64,000 bases of DNA from Microbacterium salitolerans (GTDB lineage: Bacteria > Actinomycetota > Actinomycetes > Actinomycetales > Microbacteriaceae): NCBI RefSeq assembly GCF_019720895.1, contig NZ_JAHKSH010000002.1:434001-498000 (forward strand). Direction: 5' to 3'. This document shows positions 30,434 through 41,655 of this stretch, in pieces (the first letter of the stretch is position 1; each line of letters starts with the position of its first letter). A program made the translations under genes and the position numbers. The notes beneath the pieces were generated by a model. It was not told the origin of the DNA. It made no database searches and saw only the letters and a list, made by a program, of their open reading frames with translations.

Positions 30434-30776
30434 ATGCCCACACACGACCGGAATGGCGCCGGCGCCCCGAAGCGCTCTTCGTGGTGGCGGTCGTATGCCG
30501 CGCATTCTGCGCGCCGTGTGCACGATCATCGTGGTCACGCTCCACGTGACGCTGGCAGACATCGTCGTCAGCGGAGAGCACGCGTCGTTCGTCAGCGCAC
30601 CCTCGTCGTGCACGACGCGAGACGCCTGACGCAGGGGCTGCATCGGCGCGCTGGGGGCCATTCTGGCTGTCGCCCGCATCGACGTCGTGTTCGTGCTCGG
30701 TCTCGACGTCGGCGCGGCCGTCATCAGCGCCGCGCTCGCGGTGACGGCGCTCCGAGCCACGAGCGCCGACACCGCA
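30434..30776 (+). pseudogene. Possible remnant of a small membrane protein
   Basis: This 476-bp interval holds no intact gene. A start at 30434 (MPTHDRNGAGAPKRSS...) runs into a plausible protein only if the frame shifts near 30510, after which a hydrophobic stretch (TIIVVTLHVTLADIVV) follows. An in-frame TGA at 30627-30629 is followed by more hydrophobic sequence (GALGAILAVARIDVVFVLG). This looks like a decayed two-helix membrane protein ending at a terminator-like hairpin. I do not recognise the family; chance is possible. Confidence 0.3.
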
Positions 30777-30796
30777 ACCGGGGGAAAACCCCCGGT
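30777..30796 (+). terminator. Hairpin before the DedA gene
   Basis: ACCGGGGG AAAA CCCCCGGT, a perfect 8-bp stem. It may have ended transcription of the decayed gene. Confidence 0.5.
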
Positions 30797-30858
30797 GCGA
30801 ATGGCGAGTCAGTCGGATGCCGCGGTCGCGACCTGGCCGAGAAGATGGAAGCGTGGAC

Positions 30859-31545
30859 ATGCTTCTGGATTCCCTCCTCGCCCTCGCGGCGTCACCATGG
30901 CTGTTCGCCATCGTGTTCGCACTCGCCGCCCTCGATGGTCTGCTGCCGCCGGTGCCGAGCGAGACGGTGGTCGTCGGCGCCGCGGCGCTCAGCGCATCGA
31001 CCGGAAGCCCCGACTGGGCGCTGCTCGGCATCGCCGCGGCTGCCGGCGCGTTCACCGGCGACAACCTCACATACGCGCTCGGTCGAGCGATCGGGACGAC
31101 GCGCTTCCGCTGGATGCGCACGGCCCGCGGACGCGCCGCGATCGCCGTGGCGCAGCGAGGACTCGCGCGCGGCGGAGCGTCGTCGATCTTCATCGCCCGC
31201 TACATCCCGGTCGGGCGCGTCGCCGTGAACCTCACGGCGGGTGCCACGCGGTACTCGCGCTCGCGGTTCCTGCTGCTGTCGCTGGGGGCGGCGGTGACGT
31301 GGGCGGCGTACTCGGTGGCGGTCGGCTGGTTCGCCGGCAGTCTCGTCGAGGAGCATCCTCTGCTGGGAGTGGCGATCGGCGTCGCCCTGGCGATCATCAT
31401 CGGCGTGGTCGTCGACCGCTCGATCGCGGTCGCGCGCCGTCGCCGCGAGCGCCGCGATCAGGTGGCGAGCAGCAGCGCCGTGAGGAACAGCACGGGAATG
31501 CAGCCGAGCGTCGTGATGAACACCGTGTCGCGCGAGAGGACGTAG
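30859..31545 (+). CDS. DedA-family membrane protein
   Basis: The 228-residue protein has the DedA/SNARE-associated features: 'ALDGLLPPVPSETVVVGAAAL', a GDNLTYALGR segment and the 'FIARYIPVGRVAVNLTAGA' re-entrant motif with conserved Arg. DedA proteins are linked to membrane lipid (undecaprenyl phosphate, phosphatidylethanolamine) translocation and proton-motive-force homeostasis. ATG 30859 has GGAAG seven bases upstream. The last 30 residues, beyond 31458, lie antisense to the AEC gene and are probably not conserved. Confidence 0.88.
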   Translation: MLLDSLLALAASPWLFAIVFALAALDGLLPPVPSETVVVGAAALSASTGSPDWALLGIAAAAGAFTGDNLTYALGRAIGTTRFRWMRTARGRAAIAVAQRGLARGGASSIFIARYIPVGRVAVNLTAGATRYSRSRFLLLSLGAAVTWAAYSVAVGWFAGSLVEEHPLLGVAIGVALAIIIGVVVDRSIAVARRRRERRDQVASSSAVRNSTGMQPSVVMNTVSRERT

Positions 31546-32381
31546 CCGATTCCGTACCGCTGGGCGTAGTTGAACACGTTCTGAGCAGTGGGGAGCGCCG
31601 CCAGGACCACGACGACGTACAGCGCGTGGTCGTCGAGCCCGAATGCGAAGCGACCGAGAAGGTATGCCGCGACCGGCATCAGGATCAGCTTGAGCGCCGT
31701 CGCCAGCATCACGTCGCGCCGCCGCCCGACGGTCGTGAGGACGCGCTGGCCGTGCAGGGACATTCCGAAGCTGATGAGGATCACCGGCACCGCCGCGTTC
31801 GCGACGAGCTCGAGGGGCGCGTGGACGATCGGCGGGATGTCGATCCCGGTGAGCGCCACGGCCATGCCCGCGAGGGATCCGATCACCATCGGGTTGCGGA
31901 ACGCGCGCGCGATCGCGCGCCACCAGCGAGTCTCACCACTGGAGAGCGCGTCGAGGATCGCGAGCGTGACGGGAGTGAGCGCGATCTGCTGCATGAGGAT
32001 GATGGGCGCGGAGTACGCGGCGTTTCCCAGCAGATACGTCGAGATGGGGATGCCGACGTTGTTGCCGTTGACCTGCCCGGCCGAGAGGGATCCCATCACT
32101 GTGTCGCCCCAGTCGCGCCGCCAGGCGAGCTTGGCGATCAGACCGTGGATCAGGAAGACGACGACCGCGGCGGCTGCTGAGACGGGGAGGAGCGAGGAGA
32201 ACAGCATGCCGACGTCGGCGTCGCTGAGCACGATGAACATGAGGAACGGGTTGAGGACGAAGAACGACAGCCGTGCGAGGACCATTCCGCCGTTCTCCCC
32301 GAGGAGATCGATCCTCCCGATCACGTACCCCGTGATGATCGCGACGCCGACGACCGCGAATCCTGTCAGGACCCCGATCAT
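31458..32381 (-). CDS. AEC-family transporter
   Basis: The 307-residue protein has about ten transmembrane helices in two halves, as in the auxin-efflux-carrier family (Mem_trans), including 'GQVNGNNVGIPIST' and 'SFGMSLHG' and 'LAALPTAQNVFNYAQRYG', the last two typical of the family. Bacterial members export malate or other anions. A short upstream reading frame overlaps its ATG by four bases. The 3' end overlaps the DedA gene by 88 bp on the other strand. Confidence 0.85.
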   Translation of the reverse strand: MIGVLTGFAVVGVAIITGYVIGRIDLLGENGGMVLARLSFFVLNPFLMFIVLSDADVGMLFSSLLPVSAAAAVVVFLIHGLIAKLAWRRDWGDTVMGSLSAGQVNGNNVGIPISTYLLGNAAYSAPIILMQQIALTPVTLAILDALSSGETRWWRAIARAFRNPMVIGSLAGMAVALTGIDIPPIVHAPLELVANAAVPVILISFGMSLHGQRVLTTVGRRRDVMLATALKLILMPVAAYLLGRFAFGLDDHALYVVVVLAALPTAQNVFNYAQRYGIGYVLSRDTVFITTLGCIPVLFLTALLLAT

Positions 32382-32416
32382 GTCTGCGCGGGCCGGAGAA
32401 ACGGGGAAGTCATCAC
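32378..32416 (-). CDS. Short leaderless upstream ORF before the AEC gene
   Basis: GTG ATG ... TGA encodes 12 residues (MMTSPFLRPAQT). It starts six bases after TAAGTT (revcomp of 32423-32428) and its stop overlaps the AEC ATG as ATGA. No ribosome site precedes the AEC ATG, so reinitiation after this ORF is the likely way the transporter is translated. Function beyond coupling is unknown. Confidence 0.5.
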   Translation of the reverse strand: MMTSPFLRPAQT

Positions 32417-32480
32417 GCCCCCAACTTATCGCCGTGAGGGGAGGCCGCAGGACACACGACGACGTGGCACGATCTTGAGC

Positions 32481-34828
<2,348 letters not shown>

Positions 34829-34844
<16 letters not shown>

Positions 34845-36259
34845 CGATCCTCGAACGCTCCGCGGGGCACGAGGAGCAGTGCGGCGGCTGCGACGAGAGC
34901 CGTGCCGCCGCACACGATCCACACCGTGACGTAGCCCGCGAACGAGCCCGCCGTCGCGCCCGCTGCGCTCGCGGATCCGTTCAGCAGGGCGATGCCGAAT
35001 ACGCAGGACGCGATCGCGCCACCCACCGTCTTCACGGAGTTCGTGAGCCCGGTCGCCACCCCCGTCTGCGTCGGCGGCGCCGCGGCGGCCGCCGCGGCCG
35101 GGAGGGCGGCGACGAGCGCACCGGACCCGATGCCCGCGATCGCCATGTTGATCGACACCTGAAGGTAGGTGTCGTGCATCGGGAGGAACAGCAGGTATCC
35201 GGCGCCGACGCAGCAGGCGGCGAGCATCAGGCCGATGCGCGGTGACAGCGCGCGCGAGATGCGCGCGTATGAGAGGGCGCCCGCGATCATCGCGACGAGG
35301 TAGAAGCCGATGAGGAGGGACGTCGTGAAGCCGGCCGTCCCGAGCCCGTATCCGTACACGCTCGGGTCGGTGCGGGCGTACGTCGACAGCGGCGCCTGCG
35401 CGCCGAGCACGCTCACACCGAACAGTCCTGCGGTGAGGAACACCGGCCACAGCGTGGGCGCGCGGAACATACGGACGTCGATGAGCGGATCCTTTTGCCG
35501 CAGCTCCCACAGGACGAACGGCACCAGCGAGACGACGCCCGCGATCGTGACGGCCCAGGCGAGCGGGTCTGCAGGCCCGTGGACGCGCAGCAGGCTGAGC
35601 CCACCCGTGAACGCGATGAGCGCGAAGGAGACGAGCATGAGACCGGTCGTGTCGAGACGACCGCCCGCCTGGTGAGGCGACTCCGCGACGCCGAACAGGA
35701 TCACGAAGAAGCAGGCGACGACGGCGATCGCCGGGACGAGGAGGACGACGCGCAGCGGAAGCGCATCGACGAGCGCGCCCCCGAGGAGCGCACCCGTGAT
35801 CGCGCCGGCTTCGAGCGCGGCCACGAGCAGCCCGGCGGCGCGGGCCGTCAGCGCCGCTGGGGCGCCGGAGGCACGCGCCCGCGACCAGATGAGGGCGATC
35901 TCCAGCGGCAGCCACACGACGTAGGCGCCCTGCAGCGCCCACGCGACCAGGAAGAGGGCGAACGAGTCGGCGAACGGGAGCGCGAGCGAGGCGACCGCCG
36001 TGATGGCGGTCGAGACGAGGAGCATGCGGCGATGCCCCACCATGTCGCCGAGCTTCGCGAACGCCGGCACCGCCAGGGCCGACAGCATGAGCTGGGAGCC
36101 TTCGAGCCAGTTCACGTCGGCGTCGTGCACTCCCAGGTGACGGGCGATGTCGGTGAGCATGGGCGTGTAGTAGCCCTGGATGATCCCGCTCGTGAACTCG
36201 ACGGCGGCGAGGAACCCGACGATGCCGACGAGCGCGCCCAGCCGCGTCGAGGCGCTCAT
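34829..36259 (-). CDS. MFS transporter, 14-TM DHA2 type
   Basis: The 476-residue protein has about 14 hydrophobic segments and the MFS motif 'AKLGDMVGHRRMLL' after TM2. It resembles EmrB/QacA-type multidrug exporters. Its ATG overlaps the stop of the upstream M20 peptidase gene by four bases (ATGA), so the two are co-expressed. The 3' end overlaps the convergent UvrA-like gene by 16 bp. Substrate unknown. Confidence 0.88.
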
Positions 36260-37584
36260 GTCAGCGACCGGAGCAGGGCGATGTGGATGTCTCGGCCGCG
36301 CTCCAGCGACGCGATCTCGACGCGCTCATCCGCCCCGTGGATGGACGCGCGCTGCGTCGCCGACATCTCGAGGGGCGCGAAGCGGAAGACGTGGGGCGAA
36401 ATCGCATGGAAGTGCCGCGCGTCGCTCGCCTGCATCATGAGGTACGGCGCAGCAAGAGCATCGGGGTAGACGGTGTGCACGGCGTCGGCGATCGCGGCGA
36501 AGGCCGAACCGTCTGCGGGGGAGAGGGGGGTGGGGTCAGATCCTTCGAGCACCGTGACGATCACCCGCCTGTCGGCGATGCGACGCTTCACCCTTCGCAC
36601 GACGGAATCCACCGTGTCACCGGGGATGAGGCGAAGATTGAGCGTCGCCGAGGCCGCGGACGGCAGCACGTTGGCGGCGGAACCGCCGGACTGCATCGTC
36701 GCCGCGATCGTCGTGCGCACGAGCGCGGCAGGCTCACCGCCCATCGCCGAGAGCACCCAGCCGGTGAGGAGGCGGCTGCGTGACAGGACCCGCAGGAGCG
36801 TGCGCGCGGGGCCGGCTGCGACAGCGGCGAAAGCGGCGAGCATGCGCGTGATCGTCGCGGGCGCCCGCGGCACAAAGGTTCGGGCGTCGAGTCTGCTCAC
36901 TGCGCGCGCGATGCGATCGATCGCGCTCTTCCCTGACGGCGCCGATGCGTGGCCGGCATCGGTCTGGGCCTCGATCCGCAGGGTCACGACCCCCTTCTCG
37001 CCGACGCCGATCATGGCCGCGCGGCCGGAGATGAAGGGCAGGGGAGCGTCGACGACCGCGCCGCCCTCGTCCATGACGAGCCACGGGCGGATCCCGCGTG
37101 CGTCGAGGGCTCCGGCGATCGATCGGGCGGCGGCACCGTACACCTCTTCGTCGCCGCCGAACGACAGGTACACGTCGCGCGCCGGCGCGAATCCTGCGGA
37201 GAGCAGCGCCTCGACTGCCTCGAGAATGACGAGGAGCGGGCCCTTGTCGTCGAGCGTCCCGCGCCCGTGCACCCAGCCGTCGCGCACGACGCCGGCGAAC
37301 GGATCCTCGCTCCAGGCGTCCGCGCTGGCCGGAACGACGTCGTAGTGGGCCATGAGGACGACCGGATCGCCGTCGCCCGTGCCCCGCCAGCGGAAGAGCA
37401 CGCCGAGATCGGTGATCCGCTCCCGGTGCAGGTGCTCGTGCACGAGCGGGTACAGCTCGGCGAGGAGCTCCACGAACTGCTCGAACGGCTCGGAGCCGCG
37501 CACATCGACCTCGGCGCTCACGGTCTGGAGGCGCACCATCTTCGCGAGGCGCCCGGCGATCGGCGGAACGTCGGCGTCATCCAT
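36256..37584 (-). CDS. M20-family metallopeptidase
   Basis: The 442-residue protein has the M20 metal site: MAHYDVVP (His), GRGTLDDKGP (bridging Asp), GGDEEVYG (catalytic Glu) and a C-terminal HGADERV (His). The dimerisation domain is at about 210-330. It most resembles carboxypeptidase S/dipeptidase-like M20 enzymes. ATG 37584 lies six bases after TACTCT (revcomp of 37591-37596), so the mRNA is probably leaderless. Co-transcribed with the DHA2 exporter; a joint role such as clearing peptides is only a guess. Confidence 0.88.
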   Translation of the reverse strand: MDDADVPPIAGRLAKMVRLQTVSAEVDVRGSEPFEQFVELLAELYPLVHEHLHRERITDLGVLFRWRGTGDGDPVVLMAHYDVVPASADAWSEDPFAGVVRDGWVHGRGTLDDKGPLLVILEAVEALLSAGFAPARDVYLSFGGDEEVYGAAARSIAGALDARGIRPWLVMDEGGAVVDAPLPFISGRAAMIGVGEKGVVTLRIEAQTDAGHASAPSGKSAIDRIARAVSRLDARTFVPRAPATITRMLAAFAAVAAGPARTLLRVLSRSRLLTGWVLSAMGGEPAALVRTTIAATMQSGGSAANVLPSAASATLNLRLIPGDTVDSVVRRVKRRIADRRVIVTVLEGSDPTPLSPADGSAFAAIADAVHTVYPDALAAPYLMMQASDARHFHAISPHVFRFAPLEMSATQRASIHGADERVEIASLERGRDIHIALLRSLT

Positions 37585-37685
37585 GGGGTGAGAGTATCGG
37601 GATCCGCGACGACTGATCGGATCCGTTCTCGAATATCGGGCGCGGCCGCCTGCGCGTCCGCAGAATCGTCTGTGGAAGGGACACC

Positions 37686-38573
37686 ATGATCTCCGCACTG
37701 AACGAGCTGATCTCCGAGATCGACGCCGACACGGGCACGCCCGTGGATGTCGCCGCGCTCGCATCGCGTCACGGCAGCACCGAGTACCACCTGCGCCGGA
37801 TGTTCGCGAGCCTCGCCGGCATGCCGGTGTCGGAGTACGTGAGGCGGCGGCGGATGAGTCGTGCCGCCGCGGATGTGCTCGGCACGACGGACGACCTGCT
37901 GACCATCGCGATCCGATACGGATACGGGTCCGCGGAGGCATTCGGGCGTGCGTTCCGGGCGGTGCACGGCGCATCGCCCGGGGAGGTGCGGCGAGACGGG
38001 GGTCCCGTGAACAACTGGCAGCAGCTCAGGTTCCGCCTGACCGTCGAAGGGAGCACATCCATGCGTGTGCGCATCGAAGAGAAGAACGACGTCCGACTCG
38101 TGGGCCACGCGACGCGCGTGCCGCTCATCTACGAGGGGCCGAACCCTCACATCGGGGATTTCATCGCGGGCCTTCCCCAGGAGGAGCATGCGCGTCTGAA
38201 GGCACTGAGCGGCGCGGATCCGCGGGGGCTCCTGCAGATCACGGACGATGCGGCGCAGGATGCGGCAGAGGGTACGGAACTCACGTACATGCACGGCGTG
38301 AGCGTATCCGCCGACGCCGATGTGCCGGCGGGTCTCGACGTCATCGTCGCCGCGGCCGGCCGGTGGGCGATCTTCGAGACCGAGGGCCCGCATCCGAGCG
38401 CGCTGCAGGACACATGGGCGGCGACGGCAGCCGAGTGGTTCCCGTCGAACCCCTGGCGCCTGCGGCCCGGCCCGTCGATCGTGGCGATTCTGGAGCGGAG
38501 CGATGACTTCACGTGGGCGCGGTGCGAACTGTGGCTGCCGGTGGAGAGCGCTGAGATCGTGAGCATGCCGTGA
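37686..38573 (+). CDS. AraC-family regulator with GyrI-like effector domain
   Basis: The 295-residue protein begins with an AraC double helix-turn-helix (STEYHLRRMFASLAGMPVSEYVRRRRM, then IAIRYGYGSAEAFGRAFRAVHGASPGEVR) and ends with a 160-residue GyrI/SbmC-like small-molecule-binding domain ('VRIEEKNDVRLVGHATRVP', 'GRWAIFETEG'). This arrangement is that of Rob/SoxS-like drug-responsive activators. GGAAGGG precedes the ATG. It is divergent from the M20-exporter operon with a 101-bp gap, so it likely regulates that operon. Confidence 0.88.
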   Translation: MISALNELISEIDADTGTPVDVAALASRHGSTEYHLRRMFASLAGMPVSEYVRRRRMSRAAADVLGTTDDLLTIAIRYGYGSAEAFGRAFRAVHGASPGEVRRDGGPVNNWQQLRFRLTVEGSTSMRVRIEEKNDVRLVGHATRVPLIYEGPNPHIGDFIAGLPQEEHARLKALSGADPRGLLQITDDAAQDAAEGTELTYMHGVSVSADADVPAGLDVIVAAAGRWAIFETEGPHPSALQDTWAATAAEWFPSNPWRLRPGPSIVAILERSDDFTWARCELWLPVESAEIVSMP

Positions 38574-38591
38574 CCGCGGTGGTGGATGCCG

Positions 38592-39026
38592 TCAGGGCTG
38601 GAGTTTGCGGAGCGTCGCGATGAACGCCTCACGTTCGTCGGCCTCGAGTGGTGCGAACAGCTCGTCCTGCACCTCGCGCAGGACCAGCCCGAGCTGACGC
38701 GCGCGCGCCTGGCCGTCGTCGGTGATCCGCACGATCTTGCGGCGGCCGTCCTCAGGGTCCTGCTCGCGGATGACCGTTCCCTCGGCTTCGAGCTCGTCGA
38801 CGGAGACGGACAGGTCGGCCCGGTCGAGATCGGCGAGGGTTCCGATGGCGACCTGGGGGAGGGGGCCGTGCTCGACGAGGACCGAGAGGACGCGGAGGTG
38901 GTATCGGCGGGCGGCGATCGCGGCCAGGCGCTCCGTGAGGATCCGATGTGAGCGCATGCGCGCCTGGGACAGCAGCCACGACGGCGTCTGGCCGAGGTGG
39001 AGGAGTTGGTCGTGTTCGGTCGACAT
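38592..39026 (-). CDS. MarR-family regulator
   Basis: The 144-residue protein has a winged helix: 'LRVLSVLVEHGPLPQVAIGTLADLDRADLSVSVDELEAEGTV' and the wing 'DPEDGRRKIVRIT'. ATG 39026 is chosen because TAGTCT (revcomp of 39034-39039) lies seven bases upstream; ATG 39056 is in frame but would sit upstream of that hexamer. Two 13-bp palindromes upstream are likely operators, the nearer one overlapping its own promoter, so autoregulation is expected. No co-regulated gene is evident. Confidence 0.88.
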   Translation of the reverse strand: MSTEHDQLLHLGQTPSWLLSQARMRSHRILTERLAAIAARRYHLRVLSVLVEHGPLPQVAIGTLADLDRADLSVSVDELEAEGTVIREQDPEDGRRKIVRITDDGQARARQLGLVLREVQDELFAPLEADEREAFIATLRKLQP

Positions 39027-39040
39027 GTCCCACAGACTAG

Positions 39041-39053
39041 TTGGCTTGACCAA
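39041..39053. promoter_or_regulatory. MarR operator candidate 1
   Basis: TTGGCTTGACCAA, an inverted repeat TTGG-N5-CCAA lying between the -10 and upstream region of the MarR gene. Confidence 0.55.
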
Positions 39054-39068
39054 CATTGTGTGTCATGA

Positions 39069-39081
39069 TTGGCAGAGCCAA
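39069..39081. promoter_or_regulatory. MarR operator candidate 2
   Basis: TTGGCAGAGCCAA, a perfect TTGGC-N3-GCCAA palindrome, 28 bp centre to centre from site 1. The shared TTGG/CCAA halves suggest both bind the same protein. Confidence 0.55.
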
Positions 39082-39392
39082 CGAATCGGGGCTGCGTGGA
39101 CACGCTGCTGCAGCCAGTCGGTGAGCGGTGCAGGTGCCGGCGCGGCTGCACTTCACGAGGGGGAACCTTCGGTGCACCGATCGCGACGAACGATCAGTGC
39201 GTGCCGCTTGATGCGCTGGCGCCGGCGAGCTGCTGTGGCGACGTGCCGTGAGTGCATGCGCCACGTGACAGCCGAGCTCGATCCGGGGATCGGGTTCGGC
39301 GATCGTGAGGTCACCGCGCGTGTGATCGATCTGGTGTGGACCCGAGCGCGCGCTCAGTCACTCGTAGACCCTGGTCAGACGGAGATTCCGCA
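39082..39392. other. Gene-free, relatively AT-rich interval
   Basis: The 311 bp after the second MarR operator hold no convincing gene. Base composition falls towards the right end (39361-39420 has close to half A+T). A fragment on the plus strand reading MRHVTAELDPGIGFGDREVTARVIDLVW (split here: MRHVTAELDPGIG, then FGDREVTARVIDLVW) looks protein-like but has no start context. It could be what remains of a MarR-controlled gene. Confidence 0.4.
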
Positions 39393-39992
39393 TTAGCCGA
39401 TAATGCACATTATGTCAGCTCTGTTCAAGCGAGGACTGTCCCCTGTCGCGGTCTCGCGTCGAGACGGCTCTCGGACGGTCAGCAGAGAGCGCCCGTGTGC
39501 GCTCTCGCGCACCACGCGACCGGTGTCGCGGAAGCCGAGCTTCGCGAGCACGCGACGTGACGCGATGTTCCAGTCCCAGACGGAGGCCCACAGCCGTTCG
39601 TACCCCGCCTCCGCGGCACTCGCGAGCACCGCCCCGGCCGCTTCGGTGGCGAAGCCGTGACCATGGACCGCGTGCAGCAGCTCGAACGCGAGCTCGGGCT
39701 CGTCCGGTGCACCGTTCTCGGTGACGACCAGCCCGCAGTACCCGATGACGTCCTGCGGCTCGTGCCTGACGACCGTGAGGAGCTCCGGTCCCGTTGCGTC
39801 CCGGCTCGCGCGGATGTGCGCAGCGATCTCCGCTTCGGTCGGATGGCCATCCGCGTCGATGCGTCGGTGAGGAGGAACCCGCGGATCCCGCTCCGTCCAG
39901 AGCTGCCGAAACACCACAGCATCGGCCTCGCGCTGGCGGCGGAGCGTGAGTCGGCGGGTGTGCAGGTGCTGCTCACCCGCTGTGGTCTGCAT
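39393..39992 (-). CDS. GNAT acetyltransferase (RimJ/RimL-like)
   Basis: The 199-residue protein has 'HTRRLTLRRQREADAVVF', 'ELAFELLHAVHGHGFATEAAGAVLASA' (acetyl-CoA loop) and 'ASRRVLAKLGFRDTGRV', the pattern of Acetyltransf_3 enzymes acting on protein N-termini or small molecules. The last 20 or so residues run into the AT-rich interval and end ADIMCIIG; they are probably not part of the fold. A 14-bp palindrome (ATAATGCACATTAT, 39400-39413) lies inside these codons. Substrate unknown. Confidence 0.82.
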   Translation of the reverse strand: MQTTAGEQHLHTRRLTLRRQREADAVVFRQLWTERDPRVPPHRRIDADGHPTEAEIAAHIRASRDATGPELLTVVRHEPQDVIGYCGLVVTENGAPDEPELAFELLHAVHGHGFATEAAGAVLASAAEAGYERLWASVWDWNIASRRVLAKLGFRDTGRVVRESAHGRSLLTVREPSRRETATGDSPRLNRADIMCIIG

Positions 39993-40091
39993 GAACGCAG
40001 TCTTCCACGCGATGGTTCGCGCGCCGGTGCCATGAGCGTTCTGCTGTCCGAGCGCGGCTCTGAAGCGGCCAGCCCGCGATAACGTTCACGT

Positions 40092-40544
40092 ATGTCAACC
40101 TGGACGACGCGCAACGCGACGTTCGACGACGTCGAGCCGATCGCCGAGCTGAGGTCCGTCGTGCTCAAGGACGATCTGGAGCGTCTCGGTCGCTATGACG
40201 CGCACCGCGTGCGCCAGCGGCTGCGCGATGCCTTCGAGCCGACCCACACTCGGGTCATCGAGGTCGATGGCGTGTTCGCGGGATGCTTCGCCCTCCGCGC
40301 GGCCGACGACGGCCACTGGCTGGAGCACTTCTACCTGGCGGCCGACCGGCAGGGTCACGGGCTCGGCACCGCGGTGCTGCGACACGAGCTCGCACACGCC
40401 GACCGGGAGGACATCGTCGTGCGGCTCAACGTCCTCCAGGGAAGCCCAGCGCGACGCCTCTACGAACGACACGGGTTTCGCATCACCGGGGAGGACCCGG
40501 TCGACGTCTTCATGGTGCGGTTCCCCACCGCGCTCCCTGTGTGA
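40092..40544 (+). CDS. GNAT acetyltransferase
   Basis: The 150-residue protein has the GNAT core: 'EHFYLAADRQGHGLGTAVLRHEL' (Q/RxxGxG/A acetyl-CoA loop) and 'RLNVLQGSPARRLYERHGF'. ATG 40092 lies six bases after TAACGT (40080-40085), so a leaderless mRNA is likely. It diverges from the neighbouring GNAT gene. Substrate unknown. Confidence 0.85.
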   Translation: MSTWTTRNATFDDVEPIAELRSVVLKDDLERLGRYDAHRVRQRLRDAFEPTHTRVIEVDGVFAGCFALRAADDGHWLEHFYLAADRQGHGLGTAVLRHELAHADREDIVVRLNVLQGSPARRLYERHGFRITGEDPVDVFMVRFPTALPV

Positions 40545-40588
40545 GCACGCCACGCGGTCGTCGGTGCTCGTCCGGGCCGTGCCCGAGG

Positions 40589-41617
40589 TCACCGACGCCG
40601 GCTGAGCATCATGTCCGACCACTCGGCGAGCCGTCGATACGCTTCGTTGCGTGCCTCGCGGCGCGACAGGAACACGTCATGGATGGCGCCGTCGATGCGG
40701 CACACCGTGACGACGGGTCCGAGCTTCAGTGCCGCCCGGGCGATGTCGTCCACGACGAGCACGGAGTCGGCGCGGGTCAGATCATCCGACCATCGGAGCG
40801 GACGGACAGAACGCGTCGAGAGCATGACGCACACGGGGGCATCAATGGACAGGCCGCGTGCCACCAGCGCATGGCCGTCGAGGACGGCGTCGAGCCATCC
40901 CGCATGCACGGTCATCGTGCGTTCGGGCCGCCACGAGAAGTTGATGTCGACCGGGTCCGCGGGATCCGCCGCCTCCGCCTGTGCGCGCGTGTAGAAGCCC
41001 AGATCCACCTGCGGGGCGCGATCCATTGGGTGGTGTCGCGCGCGCATATCCACGATCGGCGAGATCGCGCCGCGGCCGAAGCCGGGCAGCTGGAACTCGA
41101 GCCACGGGCTGTTGAGGATGACGGCGCTCGCGACGCCGGGGTGCCGGTGGGCCCACAGGGTGAGGACGAGCCCACCCGTGGAATGTCCGAAGAGCACCAG
41201 GCGCCGGTCTCCCCCGCGCCCGTCTCGGCCCCGCCCCATGGCCTGCAGCGCGGCGGCGATGTCCTCGTCGTATGTCGCGAGATCGGTGATGAATCCCGGC
41301 GTCTGGCCGGGCCGGATGCTGCGACCGTATTTCCGGAGGTCGAGCGCGAAGAACCGCGCACCGCGCTCGGTGAACTGGCGAGCGAGCCTCCGCTGGAAGA
41401 AGTAGTCGGACCAGCCGTGCACGTAGAGCACATCGACGTCGTCGAGACGCGGCGCGCGGCGGAGCAGACGGCTGAGCCAGCTGCCGCGCGGCGGAAGCGA
41501 CCGCACAAGGGTGGCGACGACGTCGCCCTCGTCATCCGAGCCGAGCGGGAGTGTGAGCTGTTCGAACCCATCCCCCAGCACATCCGGCCGCCACTCGGAC
41601 TCCGGATGCGCGTGCAT
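40589..41617 (-). CDS. Alpha/beta hydrolase (serine aminopeptidase/lipase-like)
   Basis: The 342-residue protein has a Hydrolase_4-type fold: YVHGWSDYFF oxyanion loop, nucleophile elbow GHSTGG, and a late DGAIHDVF segment with the catalytic His. It resembles monoacylglycerol lipase-type enzymes. No signal peptide is seen. ATG 41617 lies six bases after TAGGCT (revcomp of 41624-41629), again a leaderless pattern. Confidence 0.85.
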   Translation of the reverse strand: MHAHPESEWRPDVLGDGFEQLTLPLGSDDEGDVVATLVRSLPPRGSWLSRLLRRAPRLDDVDVLYVHGWSDYFFQRRLARQFTERGARFFALDLRKYGRSIRPGQTPGFITDLATYDEDIAAALQAMGRGRDGRGGDRRLVLFGHSTGGLVLTLWAHRHPGVASAVILNSPWLEFQLPGFGRGAISPIVDMRARHHPMDRAPQVDLGFYTRAQAEAADPADPVDINFSWRPERTMTVHAGWLDAVLDGHALVARGLSIDAPVCVMLSTRSVRPLRWSDDLTRADSVLVVDDIARAALKLGPVVTVCRIDGAIHDVFLSRREARNEAYRRLAEWSDMMLSRRR

Positions 41618-41655
41618 GGCGTCAGCCTACCGAGCGTTCGGTGCGGGGCACATCG

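Noticed and set aside
39400-39413. ATAATGCACATTAT palindrome as an operator
   Set aside because: It lies within the 3' codons of a GNAT gene with no promoter nearby; kept only as a note.
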